Shown: positions 49,696 to 63,298, numbered from the stretch's first letter. The stretch is 64,000 bases of DNA from Beaufortia kweichowensis (GCA_019155185.1 CM032804.1:12310992-12374991), one strand, 5' to 3'. Program-made: numbers and translations. Notes: a model not told the origin generated them from the sequence alone.

Positions 49696-52104
49696 CGTTC
49701 CTAGTTATGTGAGGTTCGAGTCGTATTTGTAGCACCCAAATGTTTTCCTTAAGAAGAGGCCAGACACTAGCACGGTGAGATACAACAGTGGCATGCAACG
49801 TCAAAATTATGATCACACCCAACTACGCCGAGGTTCAATCTGTGGTCTACGTGTACATCTATGCACTGCAATACAACGGATGGGGTGATCACTTCCTCCT
49901 CATGGACTTCTCAGCAGACAGTTAACAGTCCATAACCAACGACATTTGACGAGCCGTTTATTTGGCTCGCCACAGAATTGCATAAGAATACAACATACTG
50001 TTTCTTTTCGAAGCTCAAGTATGCTAACAAAACTGCTCTATTGTTTGTCCGAGCCCCTGATATGGAGAATAATCGCGAAGGACTTCGGGAAAAAGGTGAG
50101 AAAACATTTCCAAGAACAAGTGCCAAGTTGGCACAGGTATTACGTGAAGTACTTGTTAGTATGTCAAATCTACTAGCAGTGTAAGGGTATGTGTGCATAC
50201 TCTGATTAAGGAGAAATCTAGTTATAATCCAAACTAAATAAACAGAGACGGTTTGAGGAAAAAAGTCAAATCAAAATAAAAGAAAATAAACGTCAAACGA
50301 CTGAACTGAACAGAGAAAACCGTCACGAACAAGGCCAGCGTGAGAGAGGGCGTTCTGTGCCAGAACTGAAACGACATGTCTCTTGATTTACATAACAATG
50401 CAACTTAAGTAAAATAAAAACATATTGGATGAAGGCAGTGATGGTGTGAAGGGATGAAAGAACATGGGTAAAAAAGGAGGGGGATCTCAAATTAAACACT
50501 AAATTATCACTGTTAAAAGAAACAAAAAAGTCTAAGCTTTGAAGGAATGTCCACCTCTCCAGACCAAATATCCCTCTCATCACTTACACCTAACACCCAA
50601 AGAATACAAAATCAAAACAAAAATGCAATTACATTTCTACTTTTTTCGTTTTTTCTCACAATTATGTTAGTTCTTGGAGATCTGCTGTTATGTTAATATT
50701 TCTTGCTTACATTTTTTTTTACAGTTTTTTATATTGATGAAACAGTTCGCAACCAGATGTCATGTCCAAATAAAGCTTGCTGTCAAAAAAATTAAAATAA
50801 AACTAAATGGCTGCTGCAGTCTGAACAGAGCGAAAGTGTGCGAGTCGTGGTGTCTGACAGAAATCACAGGCTGAATCAGGACACAGACTGAAGGGTAGCA
50901 TTGAATCAGTGAAAGGTTCGAGCCGAAAACAGAAGACTGCCACCTAGTGTTTGAAAAAGGAAGCTTGAAAACAAAGATGGTGACCTGTTGCGGAAAAACC
51001 TTGAATGAAACCTGACATGGCTGCATTCTGGCAGTGTCCATCCATCTTTAACGGTTAAGTCTTGACATCTATCCATCCTTAATCCAATTAGCATTTTATT
51101 CTAAAAATACAAAAGCTGTTTTATTGATTGCTCTGCTGATCACATTATTTACAGGTTAAATTTGAGAGATGTAAATGCTTTTATATTTTTTGGCTTCTGT
51201 TTTTCGAAAGGTACCTCTTTATGTTCTGAGTCAGCTTACAAAAATGTGTTTGACAGAGTGTTTTTTCAATTTTTCTGCCTTTTTGAAACACCCAAACCAC
51301 TTCCCCAACGAAAGATTTAACACTTTAACTCATTAAAATTAAATCATCAAATTAAAACTCATCAAAAACTCACTCGCGCGCACTTTCACAACACTATGGG
51401 GAATAAGGAGACTCCATCCAAAATAAAATAAAAGGTTGATGTTCTACATTCAGTGCCTTGGGCAGATGAGGTCGACATTCTTTAGTTGTTCAATTTAGTT
51501 CTCAAAAAAATATTTAACAAGGCAGATACCGAAGGATCCATACAAGCCCTTTCAACCAATGATGTCCACGTAATTGCTTGGAGTCTAAACTTTCAGCGTA
51601 CAATGACACAATCACACCACAGGTGCACAAATGATGGCACTTATCAGAAAAGGCATAATGTGTGACCTTCATTTAAGACCATTCACAGCTGTCTATGGTC
51701 AGGCCTTTGACAAAAAAGCTTGTGTGACAAACATACAAAATCATAATTCACTAATATGAGTCAGTCCTGTGGTATGAAGTGTTCATTATGCACTAATGAC
51801 AGGTGGTATAAACTGTCCTACTTCCCATTAGCCAATGATTTTAGTTCTCTAAAGACACCCAGGAAATCAAATCGTTGATTTTTCCAGGTGTCCTTTCGAG
51901 CTGATGTGAGGAACGAACCTCAGAATTACACTCACTCGTACACGCATACCGAAAAGAAAATAAGGGAAAACGAAGCGACCGGACAAAAAACTAAAAATAT
52001 TTCTTCCTTAAAAAAATAAAATATTCAAGACTATCAGCTTTTTATAAAACACCAGCAAGCAAAAAAAAAACAAAAGGAAAGAAATGAATACAAATTAGGA
52101 ATAC

Positions 52105-52128
52105 TGAGGTAATAATACCCTGAGGTAG
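52105..52128 (-). promoter_or_regulatory. Paired let-7 seed sites in igf2bp1 3' UTR
   Basis: A full 8mer (CTACCTCA on the minus strand, 52121-52128) lies 16 bases from a 7mer-A1 (TACCTCA, 52105-52111). This spacing is close to the 13-35-nt start-to-start range reported for cooperative sites. Confidence 0.6.
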
Positions 52129-53589
52129 GTTTTTTGTTATTTCTTAATTTCATTTTATCTAATCTGTTCTAAAATCAGTGAGAAAGGCCAGATATCTGGC
52201 AACCTCATGTAGAACAAAGTGGGGAGAGAGAACACAGAAACCATTTCGTCATCACCTGTTCTTGACCTTTGACCTAAAGGCAGGATGGGGGGCTTGTCCC
52301 TTCATGCTAATGATTTACAGTCATTTCAAACCTGACATTCAGACTCGCTTGTTTCTGTCTCTGCATATTTCACATATTATTCTCAAGCAAAAACAAAACA
52401 ATAAACAGTTTGAAGGCCAGTTTTACAGATGACGATTCTTGCTTTTAAAAAAAAATGTGAATATGTGTTCACACATTCCTAATTAGAAAAAGGTAGTCTA
52501 GGTTTTACTCATTGTAATACCGGTAAGCCCCCCGTCCATGCCTGCTCCAACACAATGAAGGGCCAGGTTAACTCACATATCATATATATATAATATATAT
52601 AAAATATGCCGTTTGGGTGTGAGCAGCGCTGCAGCGGTCATCGCTGGCGTGGTTTAAGGTGGGATAGGTGTGTTTCTGCATCCCAAAGCTGAGCCACTGC
52701 AATACAACTGCAGAGGTCATCTTTAGCCCACACACATTTACTTAACTCTCACCACACGTCCTGCCGGCCAATCAGCACCCGGCCTGAAAGAAAAGCCTCC
52801 GAGAGCCCGCTTTCAAGCCAGGTGCACGATTGCCGACAGCTAAACGTGCAGCATCTCAACACAAAGTCATGAAGATTATATTTACAACCTCATTTTTGTC
52901 TTATATTATCTTCTCACCCCCACAGTTTACTGTGAGGGTCTTCAAGAGCAGTGTTAACAACTTTGGCCCCTCCCTTCATGGCTGATAAGTGGGCAGAAGT
53001 CACATGATCGGTGGCTCCGCCCACCAAAAAAAGTGATGGTTTCTCTGTTCTCTCTCTCTCCCATCTCTACCTCACTGCATTTCATTAATAATACCTCTGA
53101 ATAAACATTTCTATACATATATATCTATCTTTAAAAAAACAGTTAAAATTTTGAAGTGACTGGTGATGGCTGAGGGTCCTAGGTAGTAGCCCCTTAGAAA
53201 TACACACTTTTGAGGGAATTGCACTATCAAGAAAGGCCCTCCATCACATCCTATTTCTAATAAGCGGCTATCTAAAAAACTCTCACTAGAGGGCGCTGAA
53301 CCCTGACGGATCACCTAGCCATCCACAGTCACTCCCATCTGGCCTGGCATCTGGTCTCTGTTTTCTAGTATCTCTCTTTTTATTAAAAAACCCTCTTATT
53401 TTTTTGTTCCTTTTCATTTTCACTAAACGTGTGTTCTCTCTCAGGCAACTTTTTTTCTTTTAAATTCCCTCTCATGTTGATGCTCATTTCTCCCTGTCTA
53501 CCGCTGGGTCTGTGTGTCACTTTCTCAGTCAATCCGCTCGTTTGTCCTCCATTTGTCTGTCCATCTGACTAGTTAAGGGCCCCGGTCGC

Positions 53590-56500
53590 TCACTTCCTCC
53601 TGGGCGCCTGTGCCGGCCCCTGTGGTGGCCCCTGCTCGGACGCGCCCTGTGGAGGCGGCGCTGCTTGTGGACCTCCCATACCTCCTTTCTGCTGTTGCTT
53701 GACTTGTGTCAAAATGTCCCTGATCTTCCTTTGTGCCAGCTGGAGAAGGAACAAGAAACATTTTGGTCAAGTTTTCCTACAGTTTACAAAATATTTTTAT
53801 TTAAAGACTTAAGCGTCAAGTTATAAATGTTCAACATTTGTCAACAATTTACCACAAATGACTCATTCATATTTTGCCTTATTTTTTTAGTTGTATGGAC
53901 TTAATAGATTCAAATTACTACTCAAATAATTTAAACGTATGTTTTTAAATGTATGTGAAAGACACAGAATACAATTTATATGCCCATTGGTGTGTCTGGT
54001 TTTCTCCCACAGCCCTTTTGGTTTCGATTATACTGAATATAATTTAGCATTTTTAATATTATTAAAAAAACACATTTCTGACTTCTTGTGATGAAGACCG
54101 AGACTACCGCCGGTTAACTAACACTACTGATTCAGAACGGCAGGAAAGTAAGACAAAAGAGAAACCAAGGTGGAAAACCCCTCACCTGACTTGCGTAAAA
54201 GTGGCCGATGATTTTGACGATGACCTGGTCGTGTTCATCAGGGGTCTGCTCTCTGGGAACCACAACCTCAGCAGCAGTGAGGTTCTGAAGCTCATTCACC
54301 TAACAGCACATAAAACATTCATTTTCACCAATGTCTTTCTATTCTTTTAAATATACTATTTTAATAAAACTGAAAGTTGACAAAGATAATAGGCATGTAT
54401 CAGGATAGAAACTTTGGCCTGTACGGATTTACAAATATTGGTTTATATGTCATAATATATAACCAATAGCAGTCCCAATTCCACACAATACAAGATATTG
54501 AATAAACAATACAATAGCATCATAATAATATGAAAAAGTAAAAATGGAACGTACAACTTTTTATAAAAGTGACAAGATTCAATGTTTAACTGAATCTTGT
54601 GTATGTTAATTAATATTTAAAAATTAATATGTAAATTAATTAAAAATAAAAAAATGTAAAACTTAAAATAAAATTAAAATTAGGGGAATTAGGAACTTAA
54701 CAAAATAAAAACAACAATTAAAACACACATTTATGCATGTTTTTTTTTTGCAAAGATCATAAAAGATTGAAAAAATGTAAACCTAAATATAACATTATAT
54801 TGTTGTTATTTGACTTTAATAGGTGAGACAGAAATGAAGTTGTTGTGTATGATGTCATGACTTACGGTTTTTCCACCCTTTCCAATGACTCTTCCTGCAG
54901 CGGCAGCCGCTACTTTAATGTGCGTCTCCAGCTTGACCTCCTCTTTAGGTCCAAAGAAGTTCTCTTCCTTCAGCTTACCGTATATCCTGCCTTGTGCCTA
55001 CAACACCAAACATCTTCAGTTATAAGTGCCTGTGTTCCTTTTAAAACACCCATCTTTGCTATACCATGATTATTCGTTTCTGATGCATGATCAGATGCAC
55101 GAGAAGTTTTCAAGCCACCTGACCTTGAACTGGGCTTCAGGTGGTCCCGTAACAATGACCATACGCATTTTTGAGTCTGGAGCTTCCGCAGGTGCAATCT
55201 GGCACAAGAAAAAAAAAAACTCATGTAAAAAACCATCAATCTTAAAGCTGATGTTATCTATCTATATTATAGTTCCTTCATACCTTAATAGATGCTCCAG
55301 CGAAGCGGCTCAGTTGTTTGATATGTTGTCCCTTCTTGCCAATAATGGCTCCCACGGCCTGAGCCGGGATGTACACGTGGACAGTCTCCTGTTCAGTGGC
55401 CTGTGGAGAGAAAACAGCATTAAGGCATTACGGTGCAAATGTCACAAAACTGCCTGACAGTAAGATACGGCAGAATAGCAGTTATGTGACGCAATAACTT
55501 GGTCATTACCCCGATAGGACCGTAGGGGGTGCCAGGTACAGAGTTTCCCAGGGCAGGTGGAGGCATGCCGGAGGTTGGTGGGAAAAGGCCAATGGCTCCC
55601 AGGTTGAGTCCAGGTATCAGGTGAGTCTGTTGCTGGTAAAGAAATAAGTTATAAAGCGGCAGAGATCAATGTTGGATGCCCAGAAAAGACTGACATTAAT
55701 GCTTGGAAAAAATCTTTATTTTGTACTTTTCTACAAAAACAGATTTTACAGTCAGACTCACATTCATGGCAGCGATGTCATTATCATACGCCTCGCGCAC
55801 TTTCTTCATAATCTCCTGTTCTGCCAGGCAGCACGCTTCAATAGAGCCCTTTACCGTGATGGTTCGCTCCGGGTTATACAGGGTCAGATCCTGCAGTCTG
55901 CATGAAGAGAGACATTTATAAAGTCAACACAGAAAGTCAAGTGCATCAAAAATGGGTCAATCATCTCATTGATGGGATCATATTTGATGCTGTTTTAGTA
56001 GTTCATCACTTACGGTGAAATGGTGATCTTGGTGTCCGTGTCTTGTTCGACTTTCTTCAGGTTGCGACCCTCTTTGCCAATCAAACGGCCCACAAAGTTG
56101 TTGTGAGCGAGAACCTTCAGAGGAACCTCATCAGCACTATCAGAAATGAAATATCTGTTAATACTGATCTGAGAATAGACATGAACCAATTCAAAGGATT
56201 GCAGATGCTTTAATAGTAGCATTCTGGGTATTGTGAATTGCACTTGCGTATACAAAAACAAATATTTATTCGACAGCTTTCTACACAAATATATATTTTG
56301 CTTCAAACCTTAAACAGCTGCTTGTGTCATATTTTATTTTGATCTTATGTCAGCTGTGAGATATTCGATCTTATTGTTAGTGCAATGAAATATGTATCAT
56401 TTGAAATGACTGACATGAACATTTAAGAAAACAAATTATTGTTTTTCATTTTGGAGGACATTACTACTTTTAAAATAGATATTATTATCTGTCACTCACG

Positions 56501-57759
56501 TTTTGGTGTCTTTCGCCTCCTGATTCATGATTTCCAGGATCATACGACAGGCAGAAGAACAGCCTTCTGGGGTTGAATGGATACTGATGGGCTTCTCAGC
56601 AGCACCTGCGTTCTCTTTACGGTGTACATCAATCCTAAAAGAAGAAAGAATGGAAGAGGCAGGAAACGTAAAGCTTATGGAAAGAAAGTCATAAACAGCT
56701 GATATGACTTAAGGGTGAGCAATTTATGAGACATAAATTTACAAATTTAAAGCAACACAATCAGTGAGATTTTTTAAGTTCAGTATCACTATATTCATCC
56801 ACCTCCAGCTCAAACGTGAGTCACTCACTTGCTCTGAGTTTGCTTGGTGATGTTGCGGATGGTGGCGCCCTCCTTGCCGATGATGGCACCCACGTACTGC
56901 GTGGGAACCAGGAGTCTGAGAGGGATGTCCGCATGCTGGTGTTTAGAGGGAATTCCCGAACCGGGCGACATCTGGCGGGAGTTTCGTGGACTGTATCCGG
57001 GACGACGGCCGTTGTCTGGACCTCGCTGAGAGTCGACCTCTGAGTTCTCGTCAGGGATGTATGACACACGCAGGGCATTGTTCTCAAACTGATAGCCGTT
57101 CAGTTTCTGGATTGCTCTTTGGGGGAAACATTAAAGTGAGTTCAGAACGATGTGCTAATAAACCAACATTTTTGAGTCTGCATGAATACTAAGTGATTAA
57201 ATCTACAAAGAGAAAAATTATACGGATAATTATACGCATTTCACAGTTCAGCATAGCTGATTTTCCTAAATGGTGATTAAGCAACATTGCAGATTAATCT
57301 AATGATGAACAAGTTAACAAGACTGCTGTCCAGGACTTTAAGTGCATCTGAATCACCAGCAGGTGTCAGATGTGAGCAACGAAAAAACACTGATTCAAGC
57401 AAGGACAAGATTCATGTGGTGCACTTTAATATTAATTTAATATATTGATCTAATATATTTAAAGGTTTACTTTAGTATTACAGAAAGAAAAGATCTGAAG
57501 AAGTGTTCAAATTAAATTTTGACTCACTGTCTAGCCTGTTCCCGGGTCCCATAAGTGACGTTCACCACTGCAGTCTCACTGTCTGTATTCACTGTGAGAG
57601 AGAGAGAGAACACAAGTGATCAGACAGTAACTTTTTAAAATTCTGTACCATCTTGTGTATCTTTCTTTATACTTTTTTTAAATTGAAAAGTGTTGTTTTG
57701 AACTATTTCTTGAACTAAAACTATTTAGTTTTTGCGCGCGCGCGAGAGAGAGAGAGAGA

Positions 57760-57855
<96 letters not shown>

Positions 57856-59809
57856 TTACATACAAAAAGTGTAAACAATGCTCTATGATCTTCTTATTAA
57901 AAATAAGAAAAAAAATCTATTATATATAATATATCTATCTATAAATATTAAAGGAAGAGAGAGAGAGAACATTTTTTCCTCTCGCAAAATGGCAGTATGA
58001 ATATTTGTAATATTTTCTACATATGTCCATGATGTTTATCATTCATATCATGAACGACACTCAAGTGGTCATTTACCTTGTTCACAGTTCTCAACAGTTC
58101 CATACTGGGCAAGCAGACCATCAAGAACCTACAGCAGATGAAAGAGAGAATAAAAAGAGAGACTGTGTTTATATATTTCTAGGCCAGATTCAATAAAATC
58201 TATTCATTTTATATAATATAATCCTCTATAATCCTTATATAATCCTCTATGTGATAGCTTTAATTGTGCCCAACATCAGTATGACTACATAGAAATTAGC
58301 GTAATAAGATTTCCACCCAATGTTTCTACTATAGACTAGTACAGATTGGTACTGTACTACTTTGAATCATTTTCATACACGCGAATGCCATTCATAAATT
58401 GCTTACAGATGCACTGGTTGTATCAGAGAAGTGACGAAGCCTTTAGTATCCCTCTCCAAAGTGAACTAACCAAAGCCAGCATCAGTAGTTACTTCGTTTT
58501 TAAACTTATCAGTGACTGGTTGCATGTTCTTCTGCTAAACCACACTTTCACCAACATCTATTATAGCTCCCAACACAGTTGACCGTCTTTATGTCATATC
58601 ACCGCTGAAGCGAGGTGTCGCCTCCTGGCGGCTGACACTGAAACATGTGGCTCAGCAGAAGTGGGGCCTCCTGGAGACGTGCCAGGAGAGACCCCGCCCC
58701 ACAAGAACAACAGTCAGACACCACAACAACCACCGGAGAAAGCGTACACTGCGCCACGCACGTCCACATACAGTATGCAGCTGGTGTAATCTAATAATCA
58801 CACACAGATCTAACCTGAATGACATTGACAAAAGTTTAAATCAACCCTGCAGTACCCTTGCCAGAACATGCAGGAAAGTTCAGTCTTTACTGTTCAGCAT
58901 CAGAACTAATGGACACACTGTAAACATTTACATTTAGCAAAAAACTGTAGGTTTCGCATAACTGATTTTATGATAAGTTCCTGTTATCGCCTTATTTTAA
59001 GTATGAGAAAATGTAAATATCTGGGCTTGTATATGTAAAGATATTGATAATATTGTACAATAAGGTTGTATTTGTTAACATATGTAAATGCATTAGCTAA
59101 AATAAACTAACAATGACAATAAATACGTTTTCTGCTTTTATTCATCTTTGTTAGCCATTTGCTGCCAATACAATTGTTAAATTGTGCAAAATTAACATGA
59201 ACTAGATTAATAAATGTTGTAGAATTATTATTTATTGTTCATTAATAAAAACAAACCTTATTGTAAAGTGTTACCAAATTTTATAGTCATGATTCTTCAT
59301 CAGGTGGTGTGACTTTTTCCATCTTATAAGACTTTTTTATTCCAGCATAACATTGACAACTATCGTCATAAGCATCCTGGCTTTGTTGCACTATAAACAC
59401 ATTTCTTTCTTTTCTCATATCTTTTCATATATAAACACATTCATTTGTCCTTTCAGTTTGGCCAGCCAATGACAAATGGAAAGGAAAAACCTGTTTGATT
59501 ATTATATAATTAAGTTGGTTTGGTAATGCCAGTAACAATCAAAAAAACGTCACAACTTGGTGTTTCCAAGCCAAACTTTTACAGCTAGTTCTGAAACTGT
59601 GAAGCAATCAGCCAAAAAAAAACTGCACAAAAATTATCCCAGGATTAGGCTTAATCTATGTCTGGAAAACTACCTATTAAAAGCCCTTCAGCAAAACATA
59701 TAAGTGAAACGCATCATTGTGTTGCTAAAGAATGAGAGAGATGGAGACGCCCAAACTCACCTCCCACTGTAGGTGTGGTGGAATGTTTCTGATCTGCAGT
59801 TTTCTGGTC
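53590..59809 (-). CDS. igf2bp1: IGF2 mRNA-binding protein 1, exons from RRM2 to stop (5'-partial)
   Basis: Thirteen exons, in frame, 519 codons plus stop: 59761-59809, 58077-58128, 57528-57591, 56829-57116, 56500-56634, 56014-56136, 55762-55897, 55510-55632, 55284-55400, 55124-55198, 54866-54997, 54186-54299, 53590-53739. RRM2 (KLQIRNIPPHLQWE on) is followed by four KH domains with intact GXXG loops: GAIIGKEG, GRLIGKEG, GAIIGKKG and GRVIGKGG. The end QAPRRK is typical of IGF2BP1, as is the linker IPGLNLGAIGLFPP. Exon sizes follow the human gene closely. The RRM1 exons (about 58 codons) lie beyond 64000. The protein binds IGF2, ACTB and MYC mRNAs in cytoplasmic granules and controls their stability and localisation in embryonic tissue. 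The C-terminal tail is longer and richer in Gly/Pro/Gln than in human. Confidence 0.94.
57735..57851. repeat. (CG)n(AG)n microsatellite in igf2bp1 intron
   Basis: A short CGCGCG run leads into about 105 bases of nearly perfect AG repeats, interrupted once by agggag. Confidence 0.95.
57851..57932. repeat. AG-tract-associated repeat, copy 1
   Basis: Sequence starting acttattacatacaaaaagt directly after an AG tract. It recurs with about 90% identity by eye at 60217-60299, also directly after an AG tract. Confidence 0.8.
59055..59275. mobile_element. Palindromic repeat, family 2, copy B
   Basis: The left end gtacaataaggttgtatttg and right end aaaccttattgtaaagtgttacc are inverted relative to each other. 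The interior is rich in ttaacat/atgaac blocks. It lies in an igf2bp1 intron. Confidence 0.65.
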
Positions 59810-60150
59810 CTGTAGAGGGAGATATGAAGAGAAATGAGGTTAACAGACCGCTCGGCATACACAAACCTAAATCACGGCTGCGGCCACAGCCACAGATGTG
59901 TTTAACAAAACCGTTTTGAAGTTTACAACCATAATCGCATAAAAACTAATTACACTAATGACATTCTGTGATTCAATGGCATCCAAATACTGATTTATTC
60001 TGACAGCTAGTGTTGAGAAAAGTCTCGGTCTCCGCTATATATAAACGGTGTGGGAAGAGATGCTTCTGAAGGTGAAAGTCAGGACCAGAACAAAGATAAA
60101 TTCCGCAGAATTGTAACTTCATTTTAGCTCTGAGATTTTAAAACTGTCCG

Positions 60151-60151
60151 T

Positions 60152-60218
<67 letters not shown>
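60151..60218. repeat. (AG)n microsatellite in igf2bp1 intron
   Basis: About 60 bases of near-perfect AG repeats. Confidence 0.95.
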
Positions 60219-60299
60219 GTATTACATACAAAAAGTGTAAACAATGCTCTATGATCTCCTTAATAAAAAAAAAGAAAACAAATCTATTATATATAATAT
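60217..60299. repeat. AG-tract-associated repeat, copy 2
   Basis: Second copy of the roughly 80-bp segment at 57851-57932, in the same orientation and again abutting the end of an AG tract. Confidence 0.8.
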
Positions 60300-60673
60300 T
60301 CAAAGATTGAATTCAAAGATTCAAATCAATGACATGACGACATGCAATTCTAGTTTAAAAACTTGGTTACATCGCCACTAAACAGCCAGATTTAAAAAGT
60401 ATGTTTGTGTACAAACTGATACCAGATAATAGTCAATGATCACCCAGATCATTCGCACAGTGATGCACACATGCAAACTATGCAGGTAAATGGAACAGTT
60501 CATTCCATCATTATTCAATTAATGAAATTATTTAAGTGCTTTACCCTACAAAATTCCATCATTCACAAAATTCATCCTTGCAATACATGAGATCTTATTA
60601 GTGTTTTAACATCAATTTAGAGAATCACTGAAGACGAATGGTTAGGGATATGAAACACTGAAGATGCTCAGTT

Positions 60674-60676
<3 letters not shown>

Positions 60677-60763
<87 letters not shown>

Positions 60764-60770
60764 GAGAGGA
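60677..60770. repeat. (AG)n microsatellite in igf2bp1 intron
   Basis: About 94 bases of AG repeats with one agac interruption near the end. Confidence 0.95.
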
Positions 60771-60846
60771 GACTGAATGGGTATATTGAAACTGGACACT
60801 GATGTAGTTTCATGCCAGCTACCCCAGAACCTTCCAAAATCATTAT

Positions 60847-61051
<205 letters not shown>

Positions 61052-62807
61052 CCTTTCCATTTCTATATTTGTATGTAAAACTTTGGCAACACAAATGTTA
61101 AATCACGCCAATAAAGTATACTTAAACAGAAACTTACAAAAAGAAAGAAGTTTAAGTAACTAAAATAGTGTTAATTAATACAACAAAAACAAACAGGTGC
61201 ATAAAAAGGGAAGAGAAATTTGAGCAAAAGATCACAACATTACTAAGCTGTTGCTCTCTGAAACCTCTAGAGGGCGTACACTCGAACATGTCAAGCAACA
61301 ATAAGCATGTATTTAGGATCAAGGAGGGAAATTTGTGCCAGGGGTCATGTGGGAGGAACCTGAAGGTCTTTTTTTTGGTGACTAAAAAAGGGTTAAAAGC
61401 AGAAGCCCTAAAGACCTCTGAACTCCGGAAGGTTAACGCCCACCGGTCGCCAAGTAGAGAAAATGGCGCCATTTGGCCGCCTTCTACCTCCCAGGCTCAT
61501 GCAAATGGCGGGCGACATGGCCAATGAGACATCAAAGAACTCGCAAGGGTGCTTCATGCCACAGAGATCAACAATGTGAAAAGTTTAAAGCTAGGCGAAA
61601 TTAAGCTAAAATAAAAACATGTTTAAAGTGACGGTGGAGATATGGAGGCCTGTTAAAAAAACGTCAATGATGGCTTGCAAGATCAATCACTGTTCTGAAG
61701 ATACTCTTTAAAGTAAATTAAGACTATCAATGTATCAAAGTTAGCAACAAAGTGTTACAAAAGGCAAATGCACTATTGGCTCATTCATGCTGGGAAACAC
61801 CACAAATCCGTCCGCTCACCCAATGATCAATCATTTCATTCTCAAACCCATCCCCCAACCTGACGCTTCAGCATCCCATCCACACTCGCAACACACCCAC
61901 AATCCCCACCCCCAGAGCTAAAAAAAACCATCCTTCTTGTTTGGCACGTTTGAACCCACTATGCCACGTCCCACCAACCCCTTACCGCTTCTGATTGGTC
62001 AACACCACAAAAATACAAGCAAGATACAAACAATGGACTTTCTGAGATGACTGACATTCTTTTATGTTTCTACTACTTTTGTACAAGGCAAAAACATTCA
62101 TAAACATTAAATTTTTTCTGTGCAACAGGTAAAACTGCAAAAAAAATCCTGTTTTAGGGTTTCATGACCATTTAATTCAAGTGACGAATGCAGAACTTGC
62201 ATTAGGCACACATTGCATTGAGCTGTATTTTTATAGTATAGCAAATAAAATCTATATTTAGATTTGACTTCAGTTAAAACCAGACGCAGACCGTTCGGTC
62301 ACAGCCTTATGGAGACAATAAAACCACCAATTAAAACAATGAATAATATAAAACACTAACAAGAACAAAAAAAGCAGCAAAAGAAAAAAAGGGAAGATTT
62401 ACACCCTAAAAGGGTCAAAGGTCAGGACTCTATAGACAAATACCATTGGGGGAGGGTGTGTGTTTGTTGGGCCACGGGCTGGTATGTGGTATTGTCCTAT
62501 ATGGGGGGGGGGTAAAGGTCAGGTGGAACATTACTAAAGTTTACTCCTATCTTAAACTTGTGAATGGGAAACAAAAAGTAAAGATATGATAAAATGAGTT
62601 CAGATAACATACAGGAGTTTAAAATGTCTTTAAATCATCTTGTTTTTCAGTTGCTCAGTGATCGGGTTGAATGTATAGAAAACCCTCTTAGCTCCACACA
62701 GCACCTCTCAACGCACAGGCAAAAAAAACACATAGCGGGGAAAGAACTTTATGTCTTAACATAGTTAAGAACATTCAGTTCCTCCACACGCTGCGCAGAC
62801 ATGCGCA

Positions 62808-62809
<2 letters not shown>

Positions 62810-62838
<29 letters not shown>
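62810..62838. repeat. (CA)n microsatellite
   Basis: Fourteen uninterrupted AC/CA units following two tgcgcagac words. Confidence 0.95.
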
Positions 62839-62841
<3 letters not shown>

Positions 62842-63298
62842 AGCTTAGCGATGTAAATGAATACAATCTATAGACTACTAGTGTTTAATAGAAAGCAAAT
62901 TATAAATACTGCAGAAGAACCTTAACCCTACCCCTCAAAACTTTTGTATTTTTTTAAATAGAAAAAATATACACTACACCTAAGTAAACACACCCACACA
63001 CAAATATGCTAAAATCTCTCTTTCTCTCCCACACAAAAAGCAGATGCACCCCCCACCCCTTTATTTAACATCAATAAGATCACTAGAATATCCAGATGTA
63101 TGACGGGTCAGTCTCAGCTGGCCTGGAGGAATCAGCTGGATTCTCTTTTTCTCAGATAGTAACAACAAAAAGAGAAACCATCCCGTTTATATTCATAAAT
63201 CATTTTTCACACATTCACACCCACAAAAGTCATGTTAACCATATGTTGCATATGACAAATTCCAGCGATATGTAAGTGAAATATAAATTCTTAGAAAA

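Larger units (their letters stand above)
47943..53589 (-). other. igf2bp1 long 3' UTR
   Basis: About 5.6 kb follows the stop codon to a minus-strand AATAAA at 47943-47948. The human IGF2BP1 3' UTR is similarly long and let-7-regulated. Here five let-7 seed matches occur on the minus strand between 48984 and 52128, which supports this stretch being transcribed UTR. A palindromic repeat (48229-48505) lies near its distal end. No protein-like frame is present. Confidence 0.6.

Noticed and set aside
49675..49735. tRNA-like A-box (TGGCTAAGTATTG) and B-box (GGTTCGAGTC) with plausible spacing
   Set aside because: No acceptor stem or T-stem pairing is visible, and the stretch lies within the presumed igf2bp1 3' UTR. 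It is probably a chance match or a very old SINE trace.
53066..53074. CTACCTCA on the plus strand as a further let-7 site
   Set aside because: igf2bp1 is transcribed from the minus strand, so this is the wrong strand for a target.
58585..58790. GC-richer pocket with a plus-strand frame starting MAQQKWGLLETCQERPRP
   Set aside because: It lies in an igf2bp1 intron, resembles no known protein and lacks splice or start context. It is probably a repeat relic.
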